A DNA stretch of 64,000 bases from an uncultured Sphingomonadaceae bacterium (GCA_947493215.1 CANLQE010000001.1:868001-932000), one strand, 5' to 3'. Positions 9,125 through 19,080 are shown, counted from the stretch's first letter. A program made the numbers and translations. Notes: a model not told the origin generated them from the sequence alone.

Positions 9125-10501
9125 ATGGTTGCCAGTACATTTGAGCTGTTCAAAATCGGCGTCGGGCCATCCAGCTCGCACACGATGGGGCCGATGTCGG
9201 CGGCTGCCAATTTTGTGGCACGGCTGGCTGATCAGTCGCTGCTTGATCAAGTCACACGGGTAGAAACGAAATTATTCGGTTCGCTTGCGCTAACCGGTAA
9301 GGGGCACGCGACCGATCGCGCGATCCTGTTGGGGTTGTCGGGACAGGTGCCGGAAAATATCGAACCGGATGCGGCCGATGCCCTGGTCGATCAGATCAGA
9401 AGCCGCGCGCGGATCAGCTTGGGCGGCGTGCAAGATATTGGCTTTGATGAGGAAGCGGATCTGATTTTTGATCAGCGCAAACGGCTGGACTTTCACTCCA
9501 ATGCCATGCGCTTTACCGCTTCTAATGGCGATGAGCTATTGGCGACCCGCGTCTATTATTCCGTCGGTGGCGGCGCGATATTGGATGAGGATCAGATTGG
9601 GGCCAATGACCCTGAAAGCGGCCTTTGGGATGTGCCGCATCCCTTTTGCTCGGGCGCTGATCTACTGGCAATTGCCAAGACCAAAGGCCTGTGCATTGCC
9701 GATATCATGCGCAATAATGAGCGTGTCGATAAATCGGATAAAGAAATCAGCGCCGGTATAAGGCAGATATCCGACGCCATGTCAGCCTGCATCGATCGCG
9801 GCATTAAGTCGGGCGGTATATTGCCCGGCGGCCTGCGCGTGAAGCGCCGCGCGCCGCTGATCCATGCGCGCCTGATGGAGCGGCAAGAGCGGGCGCTGTC
9901 TGATCCGTTGACGGTGCTCGACTGGGTCAATCTATGGGCGCTGGCAGTGAATGAAGAAAACGCAGCGGGCGGCAAAGTGGTGACGGCCCCAACCAACGGA
10001 GCGGCGGGCATCGTGCCTTCAGTCCTGCGTTTTTACGAACGCTTTTCACCCAAGGCCGATGTTGCCGGTGTTGAGACATTTCTGCTGACAGCCGCCGCCA
10101 TCGGTTCGCTGTTCAAGGAAAATGCATCCATCTCCGGCGCAGAAGTTGGCTGTCAGGGTGAAGTCGGCGTCGCTTGCTCGATGGCGGCGGCTGGCTTGAC
10201 CGCAGCTTGGGGCGGTACTCCGCTGCAAGTCGAAAATGCCGCCGAAATTGGCATGGAGCATAATCTTGGCCTGACCTGTGATCCGGTCGCCGGACTGGTC
10301 CAGGTGCCCTGTATTGAGCGTAATGCGGTTGGTGCGGTCAAAGCGATAGAGGCGGCGCGGCTGGCGATCATGGGCGATGGCACCCACCGCGTCAGTCTCG
10401 ACGAAGTGATTGAAACCATGCGCAAAACCGGTCTAGATATGAGCGAGCGTTACAAGGAAACATCGCAAGGCGGTCTGGCCGTCAATCTGGTGGAATGTTA
10501 A
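9125..10501 (+). CDS. sdaA: L-serine ammonia-lyase, iron-sulfur type
   Basis: A 458-residue single-chain enzyme that deaminates L-serine to pyruvate. The beta domain is N-terminal (FKIGVGPSSSHTMGPM, LFGSLALTGKGHATDRAI). The alpha domain is C-terminal, with VTAPTNGAAGIVPSV and the cysteine motifs EVGCQGEVGVACSMAAAG and TCDPVAGLVQVPCIERN that bind the catalytic 4Fe-4S cluster. The length fits the type II family. It lies 6 bases after the DUF885 gene and 27 bases before the MBL hydrolase, so the three may share a transcript. Confidence 0.95.
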   Translation: MVASTFELFKIGVGPSSSHTMGPMSAAANFVARLADQSLLDQVTRVETKLFGSLALTGKGHATDRAILLGLSGQVPENIEPDAADALVDQIRSRARISLGGVQDIGFDEEADLIFDQRKRLDFHSNAMRFTASNGDELLATRVYYSVGGGAILDEDQIGANDPESGLWDVPHPFCSGADLLAIAKTKGLCIADIMRNNERVDKSDKEISAGIRQISDAMSACIDRGIKSGGILPGGLRVKRRAPLIHARLMERQERALSDPLTVLDWVNLWALAVNEENAAGGKVVTAPTNGAAGIVPSVLRFYERFSPKADVAGVETFLLTAAAIGSLFKENASISGAEVGCQGEVGVACSMAAAGLTAAWGGTPLQVENAAEIGMEHNLGLTCDPVAGLVQVPCIERNAVGAVKAIEAARLAIMGDGTHRVSLDEVIETMRKTGLDMSERYKETSQGGLAVNLVEC

Positions 10502-10528
10502 GATCTTGAAACGCGACCGGAGGAACGA

Positions 10529-11623
10529 ATGAGCAAGTCCAAGTTTTTTAGCAAGCGCCGACTATGGGGCTTGGCCATCGGCATTGGTGTCATTGCGAGC
10601 GCCACATGGCTTCTCCGTCCGGAAATCGGAGCCCGGCTTTTTTCCAATGCAGTAGAAACCGCGGTTAGCCGCGACGTGATAGGCGATCTGCCGGAAGGCA
10701 TGCATCTGGCTTTATGCGGAACCGGATCGCCTTTGCCAGACCCCAGTCGGGCTGGCCCCTGTTCCGCAGTAATCATCGACGGCAAAATGTTCATCGTCGA
10801 TATAGGTGGCGGAGCGGTGCGCCGGCTGGGTGAAATGGGGCTTAGCCCGGGCCGGGTCGAAGCGCTGCTGCTGACCCATTTTCACAGCGACCATATTGAC
10901 GGCATGGGTGAACTATTATTGCAGCGCTGGGCGGGTGGCGGCCATGACGAGCCGTTGCCGGTTATCGCGCCTGAGGGCGTAGCGCCGATAGTTGACGGGA
11001 TAAATGCCGCCTATGCCGCTGATGCCCGCTACCGCGTGGCGCATCATGGTGAAGATATCATGCCGCCATCCGGCATTGGCGGGATTGCGCGTCCCTTTGC
11101 CTTGCCTGCAGACGATGCCGAACAAGTTATTTATGATCAGGATGGCTTGAAAATCACGGCCTTTGTCGTCAGTCACGAACCGGTTGTGCCAGCGGTCGGT
11201 TATCGTTTTGACTACAAAGGTCGCTCCATCGTGTTTAGCGGCGATACAGTCCGAAGCGCAGCGATTGAGAAGGCCTGCAATGGCTGCGACATTTTGGTGC
11301 ATGAAGTGCTGAACGCCGAGATGGTCGCAATCACCGAGGCGGCGATGAAAAAAGCGGCGCGGCCGAGGCTTGAAAAAATCATGGCGGATATTCCCGATTA
11401 TCATGCGACGCCTGCCCAAGCGGTGGAATCGGCTAAGGCTGCCAAAGCGAAAATGCTGGTCTTCTCCCACATCGTTCCGGCGGTGCCGATAGGCTTTCTG
11501 GAAGCCTATTATCTGAAAGATGTGACGGCAGGTTTTCGCGGGAAAATGGTGATGGGCAAAGACGGGATGCTGTTCAGCCTCCCTGCCAATAAGGATAATA
11601 TCGAGCGGCGCGATTTGCTCTAG
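10529..11623 (+). CDS. Membrane-anchored metallo-beta-lactamase-fold hydrolase
   Basis: A 364-residue protein with an N-terminal hydrophobic segment (LWGLAIGIGVIASATWLL, residues ~13-30), so it is anchored or exported. The zinc-binding motif LTHFHSDHIDGMGE follows a GTGSPLPDPSRAGPCSAV strand, with further ligands in FSGDT, HEVLNAEM and VFSHIVP. This pattern is of the RNase Z/arylsulfatase-like branch of the superfamily, but the export signal argues against tRNA processing. Substrate unknown. Confidence 0.85.
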   Translation: MSKSKFFSKRRLWGLAIGIGVIASATWLLRPEIGARLFSNAVETAVSRDVIGDLPEGMHLALCGTGSPLPDPSRAGPCSAVIIDGKMFIVDIGGGAVRRLGEMGLSPGRVEALLLTHFHSDHIDGMGELLLQRWAGGGHDEPLPVIAPEGVAPIVDGINAAYAADARYRVAHHGEDIMPPSGIGGIARPFALPADDAEQVIYDQDGLKITAFVVSHEPVVPAVGYRFDYKGRSIVFSGDTVRSAAIEKACNGCDILVHEVLNAEMVAITEAAMKKAARPRLEKIMADIPDYHATPAQAVESAKAAKAKMLVFSHIVPAVPIGFLEAYYLKDVTAGFRGKMVMGKDGMLFSLPANKDNIERRDLL

Positions 11624-11652
11624 ACTATGCCCCGATACAGGGGAGAAAAGCA

Positions 11653-12657
11653 GTGACCACCAACCGTTTCTGGCAGTTGAATAAACGCCCCGAGAATGAC
11701 GATGTCGCTAGCGCGCTGTCGCTGGAAACCGAAACCATGCCGGAACTGACCGACGGTCAGGTGCTGGTGAAGGCTGCCTATCTTTCGATGGACGCAGGCA
11801 CCCGCATGTGGATGACCGAGCGCGAAGATAGCTATCAGCCGCCACTCGAACTCGGCACAAAAATGGTCGGCTTGGTGCTGGGTCATATCGCAGCGTCCTG
11901 CCATGACGGATTTGCCGAGGGCGATCTGGTACGCGGCTTTGGTCAGTGGGCTGAACATGCAGTGATCGAGCCAGAGCTGGCGGGACTGGTCAAAGTTGAT
12001 GCGGATGTTGGCGACATTAAGCAGCATTTCGGGGTGCTCGGGTTTAATGGCTGGACCGCTCTATGGGGCTTGAAGGAAACCGCTGGCGTTGAGGCTGGGC
12101 ATAATGTTCTGGTTTCGGCGGCTGCGGGTGCAACTGGTGTGCTGGCTTGCCAGATTGCGAAAATATTGGGCGCCAATGTCTATGGTCTGGCCGGTGGCCC
12201 GGACAAGTGCCGCTGGCTGGAGGAAGAGCTCGGAATCACCAAGGCGATTGATTATAAGAATGATGATATCGCGGCTGAGCTGGCGAAAGTTGAAGGCGGG
12301 ATCAACGCCTATTTCGACAATGTCGGCGGACCTATCCTTGATGATGTGCTGCCCAATATGGCGCTTTATGGCCGCGTGGCTCTATGCGGTTTGCTGGCCC
12401 AGTATAAAGGCGATGGGCGCGGGCAGGGGCCGGAGAATTTTGACCAGATCCTGATGAAACGCCTGCGCGTTGAAGGCTTTTTCTCTCCCGACTTCATGGA
12501 TCAGGGCGAGCGGTTGACCGTGCAGCTTAAGGCGTGGCTGGATCAAGGGCTGATCGATACGCCATTTGATGTAACCGCCGGGATCGAGAATGTTTTGACC
12601 GCTTATGACAAGCTCTTCAGCGGCGGCAATATCGGCAAGGTGCTCGTTAAGCTGTAG
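11653..12657 (+). CDS. NADP-dependent medium-chain reductase (CurA/leukotriene B4 dehydrogenase type)
   Basis: A 334-residue zinc-free MDR protein. It has the N-terminal QLNKRPE and LSMDAGTRMWM motifs of the CurA/PTGR group, the nucleotide-binding segment VSAAAGATGVLACQIAKILGANVYG and the later AYFDNVGG motif. These enzymes reduce alpha,beta-unsaturated carbonyls using NADPH. The start codon is GTG with GGGAGA upstream. The 3' end overlaps the convergent MFS gene by 11 bases. Confidence 0.88.
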   Translation: MTTNRFWQLNKRPENDDVASALSLETETMPELTDGQVLVKAAYLSMDAGTRMWMTEREDSYQPPLELGTKMVGLVLGHIAASCHDGFAEGDLVRGFGQWAEHAVIEPELAGLVKVDADVGDIKQHFGVLGFNGWTALWGLKETAGVEAGHNVLVSAAAGATGVLACQIAKILGANVYGLAGGPDKCRWLEEELGITKAIDYKNDDIAAELAKVEGGINAYFDNVGGPILDDVLPNMALYGRVALCGLLAQYKGDGRGQGPENFDQILMKRLRVEGFFSPDFMDQGERLTVQLKAWLDQGLIDTPFDVTAGIENVLTAYDKLFSGGNIGKVLVKL

Positions 12658-13807
12658 GCTTTAACCGTATACCCCAAAGCGCGAAGCCCATGATCAGGCT
12701 AGCAAAGACCAGCGAGATCGCGACGATCGCGTCCCAGCCGCCCCAGGCATAGGCAGCGGTGCCAAGCCAACTCGATAGACCGCCGCCGATAAACATGATG
12801 ACAATATAGATGGTCATCAACCGGGTGCGGATTTCCGGTGCGCGGCCGAACAGGATCGTGCGATTGGCGACATCCATGGATGCGCCGCCAAAATTGCTGA
12901 ACATGATCGGCAGGATCAGGATCCAGATACTCTGGCCAGCGAAGATCAAGAGGACCGCGCCAATAAGCTGGGCGACGGCAAACAGCGCGCGCGCTTTCTC
13001 CGCGCCGATCCGGTTTGCCAAGCGGCCCGACCACGGAGCGACAAAAACATTAGATGCGGCGAGTAATGCCAGATAGCCCACAACATCGACGCCATAGCCG
13101 ATTTCCGGGCTCGTGATATGCAGACCGATGCCGAGCCATAAGGCGAGGAAAAAGCCAAAGGAGAGCGCTTGCAACAATCCCGCGAGCAACACGTCCGGCA
13201 TGGTTTTGATGATTGGCCAGAGGGAGGCAATCAGCGCGCCATAGCTTTCCTGCGGCTCGCTATCATCACGTAGTTTTTCATCTTTTTCCATGATCAGCGG
13301 CAAGATGATGAGCAGGGCCAAGGTCAGCGCCGTGCCGACCCAATAGGCCGATCGCCAGCCAAAATAATGCCCCAACACGCCAGCGCCCGCGCGGCTGCCC
13401 AGCAAGCCAACGGTGATGCCCGCTGACATGATTCCGGTAACATGGCCAATACGATCGGGGCGGACCCGCTTGGTAACATAAGCGGGTAGCAAATAAGGCG
13501 TGATGGTCGCAAAGCCGAGCAGTGAGGACGCGGCGACGAACAAACGGAAATCCTGTGCCGTTGCCATAGCGAGCAGCGCCAGAAATTGGCCCGCGACAAA
13601 GGTAATGACCAGCTTGCGATTGTTGACCCGGTCGCCGAGCGGCAACAGCAATAATATGCCCAGCGCCAGCGCGATCTGATTAAACGCTGGCACTAGCCCC
13701 AACAGGGTTCCGCTCACACCAAAATCATCACCGACCGGTGCGATGAGCGGATGAATATAATAGCCGTTCGCCACGGCGACGGCACAGGCCATGGAAAAGA
13801 AAAACAA
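12647..13807 (-). CDS. MFS transporter
   Basis: About 386 residues with twelve hydrophobic segments. It has the MFS loop motif LGDRVNNRK between helices 2 and 3, and a related SGRLANRIGAEKAR in the second half. The group is similar to drug or arabinose exporters (YhhS/SotB-like); substrate not determinable. The start is uncertain: the frame opens at TTG 13807, the next ATG is at 13792, and the in-frame sequence upstream (KTTPRRISETK) looks like a normal cytoplasmic leader but has no ATG or GTG before a stop. A rare start codon or a sequencing error is possible. Confidence 0.85.
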   Translation of the reverse strand: MFFFSMACAVAVANGYYIHPLIAPVGDDFGVSGTLLGLVPAFNQIALALGILLLLPLGDRVNNRKLVITFVAGQFLALLAMATAQDFRLFVAASSLLGFATITPYLLPAYVTKRVRPDRIGHVTGIMSAGITVGLLGSRAGAGVLGHYFGWRSAYWVGTALTLALLIILPLIMEKDEKLRDDSEPQESYGALIASLWPIIKTMPDVLLAGLLQALSFGFFLALWLGIGLHITSPEIGYGVDVVGYLALLAASNVFVAPWSGRLANRIGAEKARALFAVAQLIGAVLLIFAGQSIWILILPIMFSNFGGASMDVANRTILFGRAPEIRTRLMTIYIVIMFIGGGLSSWLGTAAYAWGGWDAIVAISLVFASLIMGFALWGIRLKPTA

Positions 13808-13935
13808 TTTTGTTTCACTAATCCGGCGCGGCGTCGTTTTGGCAGAGGATTTGGCGGCGTCGGTCAGAATATCGGCTTTCTATCGAGAGCTTGCGATGCC
13901 CTTGCCGAAAGCGGAGCCCCAAGTCCTCTACCTGT

Positions 13936-14616
13936 TTAGCTAGCGTCGATCACTTTCTCCAGCTCTTTCAAGACATCGCCATATGTCCGATCGTTAAGCA
14001 ACTGCACCAGCTTGGGATCTGCAACATCGGGACTGCCGCTATGAAACGGCGGGTCGGGGTCATATTCAAGCCCAAGCTGGACGGCCTCGGCAAAGGGCTG
14101 GCCGGCAATTTCGGCAATCACGGTCAGCGCAAAATCGATGCCCGAGGTTACTCCGCCAGCGGTAATCACATTGCCATCCTTGACCACGCGGGCAGGTTCA
14201 TATGTCGCGCCGAATTTTTCTAACAGTGATGTATAGGCCCAATGGCTGGTTGCGCGCTTGCCTTGCAGCAGTCCGGCCGCACCCAATGCCAGCGATCCAG
14301 TGCAAACCGAGGTGACATATTGCGCGCCCGCTGCTTGATCGCGCAGGAATTGCAATGTTTCCTGATCCTGCATCACATCCCGCGTGCCAAAGCCGCCGGG
14401 AACGCATAGCAAATCAGCTTGCGGGCAATCGGCCAAATCTGTGTTCGGCAACATTGCAAAGCCGCTATCGGTCTGGATGGGCTGCACGGCCTTTGCCGCA
14501 GTATGCACCACCGCTCCCGGCATGCGCGCCAGAAATTGTGCGGGACCGGTAAAATCAAGCTGCGTGATGCCGTCGAACAACAGGAAAACAATGTGGAAAT
14601 TTTTGGATTCGTTCAT
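13936..14616 (-). CDS. DJ-1/PfpI family protein, isonitrile hydratase (InhA)-like
   Basis: A 226-residue class I glutamine amidotransferase-like protein. It has the early Asp/Glu-bearing FLLFDGITQLDFTGP, the nucleophile elbow VTSVCTGSLALGAAGLL (Cys in C-T-G-S) and ATSHWAY, ending with VTSGIDFALTVIAEIAG. This order is that of Pseudomonas cyclohexyl-isocyanide hydratase and of the N-terminal halves of GATase-AraC regulators; no DNA-binding domain is attached here. Function beyond the family is uncertain. Confidence 0.85.
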   Translation of the reverse strand: MNESKNFHIVFLLFDGITQLDFTGPAQFLARMPGAVVHTAAKAVQPIQTDSGFAMLPNTDLADCPQADLLCVPGGFGTRDVMQDQETLQFLRDQAAGAQYVTSVCTGSLALGAAGLLQGKRATSHWAYTSLLEKFGATYEPARVVKDGNVITAGGVTSGIDFALTVIAEIAGQPFAEAVQLGLEYDPDPPFHSGSPDVADPKLVQLLNDRTYGDVLKELEKVIDAS

Positions 14617-14769
14617 GGGTCACTCCTATCTTTGAGAAATGCCCAGGCGATCGGCTGAAATTTGTCCGTTCCCCGATGGTCATCCATCTTGATTTCGCCA
14701 GTAGCGGACTTCCGCCTCATAGCATCAGATCACGGTATCGAGAAGACGGAAATGCTGCACTGGCGCGCA

Positions 14770-16023
14770 CTATTCGCTGCGCAGCGCCTCAATCGGCGAC
14801 AGCCGCGAGGCGCGAACCGCCGGGTAACCGCCGAACAGCAAGCCGATAAAGGCGGAGAAAATTATGGCACCAATGCCAACGCCAACCCCGATAGGAACCG
14901 GGAAATCCGCATAGACGGTGAGTGCGGTGCCGCCGGCAATGGCAAGTATCAGCCCCATCGCTCCGCCAATTACACAGAGAACCGCGGCCTCGACCAGAAA
15001 CTGATTGCGGATATCGCTGCGTTTGGCGCCCAGCGCCATGCGCAGGCCGATTTCGCGGGTGCGCTCGGTGACGCTGACCAGCATGATATTCATGATCCCG
15101 ATGCCCCCGACCAACAGCGATATGGATGCAATCGCAACGAGCACAATCTGGAATATGCCGGTCACTTGGGCCGATTCCTTCATAAATTCTTCGGTTGTGC
15201 GGATGGTGAAGGGGTTAATATCCTTGCCGCGCACCCGATAGCGTTCGCGCAGCAATCTGGTCATTTCTCGTTTGGCCTGCGGCAGCGACACGCCGTCTTC
15301 AAAGCCGACAAACAACATTTGCAAATCATCTGGTCCAGCAAGCGTGTCGCCCGAAAAACGTTGTCGCATCGTACTGATCGGCATCAGCGCGATGTCGTCA
15401 TTATCATTGCCAAAACTTGATCCTTTGGACTCTGTTATCCCAATAACACTAAACGGCGCGCGGTTGATCCGGATCGTCTCGCCCACCGGATCAAAATCGC
15501 CGAACAATTTTCGCGCGACAGTAGGGCCCAGTACCACGACCCTCGCGGCGGAGCGGACGTCGGCTTCGGTTATGAAACGCCCCGATTCGGCGACGAGATT
15601 GGACACTTTGCCATAGCCCGGTGTTGCGCCGATAGCGTTGGTGGATGCGTTGCGCCCCGCGACGACTAGCTGGATATTGGACCGCAATTGCGGTGCGATA
15701 TCGGAAATACCGCTAATCTGTTTTTCGATTGCACGGGCATCCCGCATCGTCAGCCGGCCGCGATCAAAAGAGCGCCGGCCACCTTCACCAGTATCCGGTT
15801 GCGGAAAGACCAGCGCCATGTTGGAGCCAAGCGCGTTGATCGATTGCATCACCGACACTTGCGCGCCGGACCCGACCGCAACCGCTAGTGTCACCGCAAA
15901 CACGCCAATCATCACGCCCAAGGTCGTCAATATCGAGCGCATCAAATTGGTCCGCAACGCGGTCATCGCAATGGCCACATTGACGATCCAGCCAGCAGCT
16001 TTTTGTCCCAGATTGCCGATCAT
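14770..16023 (-). CDS. MacB-type ABC transporter permease
   Basis: A 417-residue permease: first membrane helix near residues 20-45 (TTLGVMIGVFAVTLAVAVGSGAQ), a large MacB_PCD periplasmic domain (residues ~50-270) and a C-terminal FtsX domain with three helices (VLVAIASISLLVGGIGIMNIMLV and two more), including the signature TERTREIGLRMALGAKR. Unlike full MacB, its ATPase is a separate gene, which overlaps by 4 bases at the 5' side. With the upstream adaptor it forms an inner-membrane mechanotransmission exporter for a peptide, macrolide or lipid substrate. Confidence 0.92.
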   Translation of the reverse strand: MIGNLGQKAAGWIVNVAIAMTALRTNLMRSILTTLGVMIGVFAVTLAVAVGSGAQVSVMQSINALGSNMALVFPQPDTGEGGRRSFDRGRLTMRDARAIEKQISGISDIAPQLRSNIQLVVAGRNASTNAIGATPGYGKVSNLVAESGRFITEADVRSAARVVVLGPTVARKLFGDFDPVGETIRINRAPFSVIGITESKGSSFGNDNDDIALMPISTMRQRFSGDTLAGPDDLQMLFVGFEDGVSLPQAKREMTRLLRERYRVRGKDINPFTIRTTEEFMKESAQVTGIFQIVLVAIASISLLVGGIGIMNIMLVSVTERTREIGLRMALGAKRSDIRNQFLVEAAVLCVIGGAMGLILAIAGGTALTVYADFPVPIGVGVGIGAIIFSAFIGLLFGGYPAVRASRLSPIEALRSE

Positions 16024-16724
16024 GGGTCCACCGTCCGGCGTTTCTTAACCGCGATATCCTCGATCACTTTGCCGTCGCGAAATTCGATCCGGCGTTTGGC
16101 ACGATTTGCGATTTCCGCTTCATGGGTGACAACGATGATGGTGATGCCCTGATCATTGAGCGTCTGAAAAATCTGCATGATGTCTTCGGATGTCTTGCTG
16201 TCGAGCGCACCTGTCGGTTCGTCAGCTAGCAAGATCACCGGTTCCGTGACCAGCGCCCGGGCGATGGCGACCCGTTGTTGCTGGCCTCCCGATAACTTGG
16301 CGGGGCTATGATCGAGCCGGTCACCAAGACCCATTTCTTCCAGTTTGGCCTGTGCCTTCGCTCGGCGTTCTTCGCCGCCTAGCCCGGCATAGATGAGCGG
16401 GACCGCGACATTGTCGAGCGCAGTTGTGCGCGCGAGCAGGTTGAACTGTTGAAACACGAAACCGATTTTCTGGTTGCGCAGCTCAGCCAGCGCGTCGCCG
16501 TCCCGGTCGCTGGTCGCTATGCCGTCAATCCGCACATCGCCCGATGTTGGTACGTCGAGACAGCCGATCATGTTCATGAAGGTGGATTTGCCCGATCCGC
16601 TGGCGCCCATAATCGCGACATATTCGCCGCGGTCGATGGACAGTGATACGCCATCCACCGCGCGAACCGTTTCGCCACCCAGCTCGTAATTTTTGACCAG
16701 ATCCTGTGTTTCAACCAGGGCCAT
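16020..16724 (-). CDS. ABC transporter ATP-binding protein (MacB/LolD type)
   Basis: A 234-residue ATPase with Walker [10 protein letters not shown], signature [15 protein letters not shown], Walker [17 protein letters not shown] and switch His in VVTHEAEIA. The track frame has 19 extra residues; ATG 16724 starts 4 bases after the adaptor stop codon and matches the family N-terminus ([20 protein letters not shown]). It powers the permease encoded next. Confidence 0.94.
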   Translation of the reverse strand: MALVETQDLVKNYELGGETVRAVDGVSLSIDRGEYVAIMGASGSGKSTFMNMIGCLDVPTSGDVRIDGIATSDRDGDALAELRNQKIGFVFQQFNLLARTTALDNVAVPLIYAGLGGEERRAKAQAKLEEMGLGDRLDHSPAKLSGGQQQRVAIARALVTEPVILLADEPTGALDSKTSEDIMQIFQTLNDQGITIIVVTHEAEIANRAKRRIEFRDGKVIEDIAVKKRRTVDP

Positions 16725-16728
16725 CGTC

Positions 16729-18012
16729 TTATGTATTCCCGCGGGCAAATTCATCCTCGTCTTCGTCATCTTCTTTTTCAAGATTCTTTGAACGGACGAG
16801 GATTTTCTCTTTTTCTTTCAGCCCTTTGATGATTTCGACATAATCTTCTCCGGCAAGCCCAATGGTGACCTTGCGCCGAACCGGCTTATAGGGATCATCG
16901 CTGGCTATCCAGATAGTGGCGGTACGCGTTTTTTTCGCTTTTTTGTCTGCAGGCTTGGTAGCGTCTTCTTCATCTTCGTCAGGCCGGTCATCCTTGCGCG
17001 GACGAAAACGGATGGCGGGCGCAGGAATGCGCAGCACGTTGGCCTTGGTGCCGGTCACAATTTCGACGTTGGCGGTCATGCCGGTTAGCAATTTGCCTTG
17101 TTTGTTGTCGACATCAAGGATCACCAGATAGCTGACGACATTCTGTTCTTCTGTTGCCGATTTACGGATCTGACCCACTTTGGCGACAAAAGTATCGTCG
17201 GGATAGCTGTCGACGGTGAAGCGAACGAGCTGATCCACGCGGACCTGTCCGATATCGGCTTCGTCGACGGAAGCTTCAACCTGCATACGGCTGGTGTCCG
17301 CGGCGATTTCAAACAGGTTGGGTGTCTGAAAACTGGCGGCCACGGTGGTGCCGGGCTCGACCAGCTTGTTGATCACGACGCCGCTGGTCGGTGCGAGGAT
17401 ACGGGTGCGATCGAGGTCGAGTTGGGCAGAGGACAGCTCCGCCGTACTTTGCGCTATTTGCGCGCGTCCGCTCTGCGCCTGTGCCTTAGCGGTGCTTAGG
17501 GAGGCCTGCGCATTGGCAAGGGCATTACGAGCCTGGTCAATCCCGGCTTTGGATACAAAACCCTTTTCCGCTAGCTGCTTTTGCCGTTCAAACTCTCGAG
17601 ATTGGACTTGGAAGTCGGTTTGGGCGCGGATGATTGATGCTTCGGCCTGCGCGAGATTGGCGCGCGACAATTCTACTTGTGCGCGGGCCTGCGAAACGCG
17701 CGCTTGTATGCGTGTTGGATCAATTCTGGCCAGCACTTGACCGGCGGTAACGGGCGAATTGAAATCGACATAGACGTCGGTCACCTGTCCGGAAATCTCT
17801 GAGCCGACATTGATGGTATTGAGCGCGCGTAATTTGCCGCTGGCAGACACGATGCGAGCGACTTCCCCGCGGCTGGCCGGTTCGGTGACATATTCATAGG
17901 TCGCTGGCGATGGAACGAGAACCTTGTAAAGGATCGCGATAACAACAAGGGCGATCAGGCCGGAAATGACTGGATGAAGACGCATCCATGCGAGAGCCCG
18001 TTTGATAATCAC
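16729..18012 (-). CDS. Periplasmic adaptor subunit (MacA/HlyD family)
   Basis: A 427-residue membrane fusion protein: N-terminal anchor (residues ~15-32), lipoyl-type half motif SGQVTDVYVDFNSPVTAGQVLARIDP, an alpha-helical hairpin with repeated Ala/Gln heptads (residues ~100-205), second lipoyl half ILAPTSGVVINKLVEPG and beta-barrel/MP domains. An unusual Lys/Asp-rich insert (PDEDEEDATKPADKKAKKT) interrupts the membrane-proximal domain, and the C-terminus is acidic. First gene of the three-gene efflux operon; an outer-membrane factor is not in the window. Confidence 0.92.
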   Translation of the reverse strand: MIIKRALAWMRLHPVISGLIALVVIAILYKVLVPSPATYEYVTEPASRGEVARIVSASGKLRALNTINVGSEISGQVTDVYVDFNSPVTAGQVLARIDPTRIQARVSQARAQVELSRANLAQAEASIIRAQTDFQVQSREFERQKQLAEKGFVSKAGIDQARNALANAQASLSTAKAQAQSGRAQIAQSTAELSSAQLDLDRTRILAPTSGVVINKLVEPGTTVAASFQTPNLFEIAADTSRMQVEASVDEADIGQVRVDQLVRFTVDSYPDDTFVAKVGQIRKSATEEQNVVSYLVILDVDNKQGKLLTGMTANVEIVTGTKANVLRIPAPAIRFRPRKDDRPDEDEEDATKPADKKAKKTRTATIWIASDDPYKPVRRKVTIGLAGEDYVEIIKGLKEKEKILVRSKNLEKEDDEDEDEFARGNT

Positions 18013-18087
18013 TGCACCCCTGTATTAGTTAGATAGGTCACTATGGCAGGTCGTATCTCCATAGGCAATAAGTCTTCGATCAACAGC

Positions 18088-19020
18088 CTAATCTAGAAAG
18101 GGCGCAACGCTATGGCGCTGGCCGATCATTAAGGCATCGGCGGTCAGTTTGAGCGGAGCCAGATCAACATGGGATTGTCCTGAATCCATCAAATCAACAA
18201 ATTTGGCGTAGATCATCGGATATTCGTCATTTTCTTGCTGCTGCACAACTGTCTTTCCGTCAATTTTGAGCACGCTGCCGCCCTGTTCTAAATCGAGCAG
18301 ATTGGTTCTGGTCTGTATAGATATCGTCCAGATCTCATCACTGGTGATGCGAAAATCGAAATTGGCACGTGCTTCTTCTGCAAAGCCACCTGAGAATTTG
18401 ATATCAGCCGCGATTGGAGCCTGATGGTTCTCTGCTACAAACAGGTTCGCCTCATCGACATGAAAATCCACCGGTAGGATTTTGGTAGCGATGGATAGCG
18501 CGTTAATGCCCGGATCAAAGACCCCGAAACCGCCTGCTTCCCAAATCCAGGTCTGCTCAGGATGCCATTTGCGGACATTTTCCCGCCAGCTAATCGCAAA
18601 GGATATGATGTCTTGATCGGCGAGAAACGCAGCGGCTTTGTCGACGGCTTCATTATATTGTGCATGCCATGTCGCAAAAAGCGTGCGGCCGGTTGATTCA
18701 GCGTAGTTGGACAGCTGTTCGACTTCCATGAGAGTCGCGCCAGGCGGCTTTTCGAGCAAGACATGCCAGCCCTCACCCATCGCTTCCCGAGCGATATCAG
18801 CGCGGCCTTTCGGCGGTGTACAAAGGGCAATAGCATCCACTTTGACATCGCTTTGAGCCAGCTCTTGTAGAGAGGCAAAGATCGGAATGCCTTCTGGGGA
18901 CTCGCTGCGACTGCTGATAATGGCGACCAATTCAGCACCCTTGGTTTTCGCAATGGCGGGGACATGCTGGTCTTTTGCGATTTTGCCGTAACCCATGATC
19001 GCGATGTGCTTATTGCTCAT
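18088..19020 (-). CDS. gal: D-galactose 1-dehydrogenase (Gfo/Idh/MocA family)
   Basis: A 310-residue NAD(P)-dependent enzyme that oxidises galactose to galactonolactone, the first step of the De Ley-Doudoroff route. It has the Rossmann start IAIMGYGKIAKDQHVPAIAK, the family EKPPGAT motif and a segment (WRENVRKWHPEQTWIWEAG, GVFDPGINALSI) that I recognise from Pseudomonas galactose dehydrogenase. It is divergent from the dehydratase-kinase-lactonase operon, across a 133-base region with a palindrome. Related sugars such as fucose or arabinose could also be substrates. Confidence 0.9.
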   Translation of the reverse strand: MSNKHIAIMGYGKIAKDQHVPAIAKTKGAELVAIISSRSESPEGIPIFASLQELAQSDVKVDAIALCTPPKGRADIAREAMGEGWHVLLEKPPGATLMEVEQLSNYAESTGRTLFATWHAQYNEAVDKAAAFLADQDIISFAISWRENVRKWHPEQTWIWEAGGFGVFDPGINALSIATKILPVDFHVDEANLFVAENHQAPIAADIKFSGGFAEEARANFDFRITSDEIWTISIQTRTNLLDLEQGGSVLKIDGKTVVQQQENDEYPMIYAKFVDLMDSGQSHVDLAPLKLTADALMIGQRHSVAPFLD

Positions 19021-19066
19021 AGTATCACTAACCCTAGGTGTCAGCCGGACATTCGGCTTGCATAAG

Positions 19067-19080
19067 TCATATCAATATGA
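19067..19080. promoter_or_regulatory. Palindromic operator candidate between gal and the dehydratase operon
   Basis: TCATAT-CA-ATATGA has 6-bp arms and sits in the divergent promoter region, 47 bases from the gal start and 74 from the dehydratase start. It fits T-N3-ATNAAT-N3-A, a pattern also found at 25706 and 31249. The binder is inferred to be the local GntR regulator. Confidence 0.45.

Noticed and set aside
14662-15420. 252-residue plus ORF over the MacB permease
   Set aside because: Shadow of the permease; composition rich in Arg/Gln/His and no motifs.
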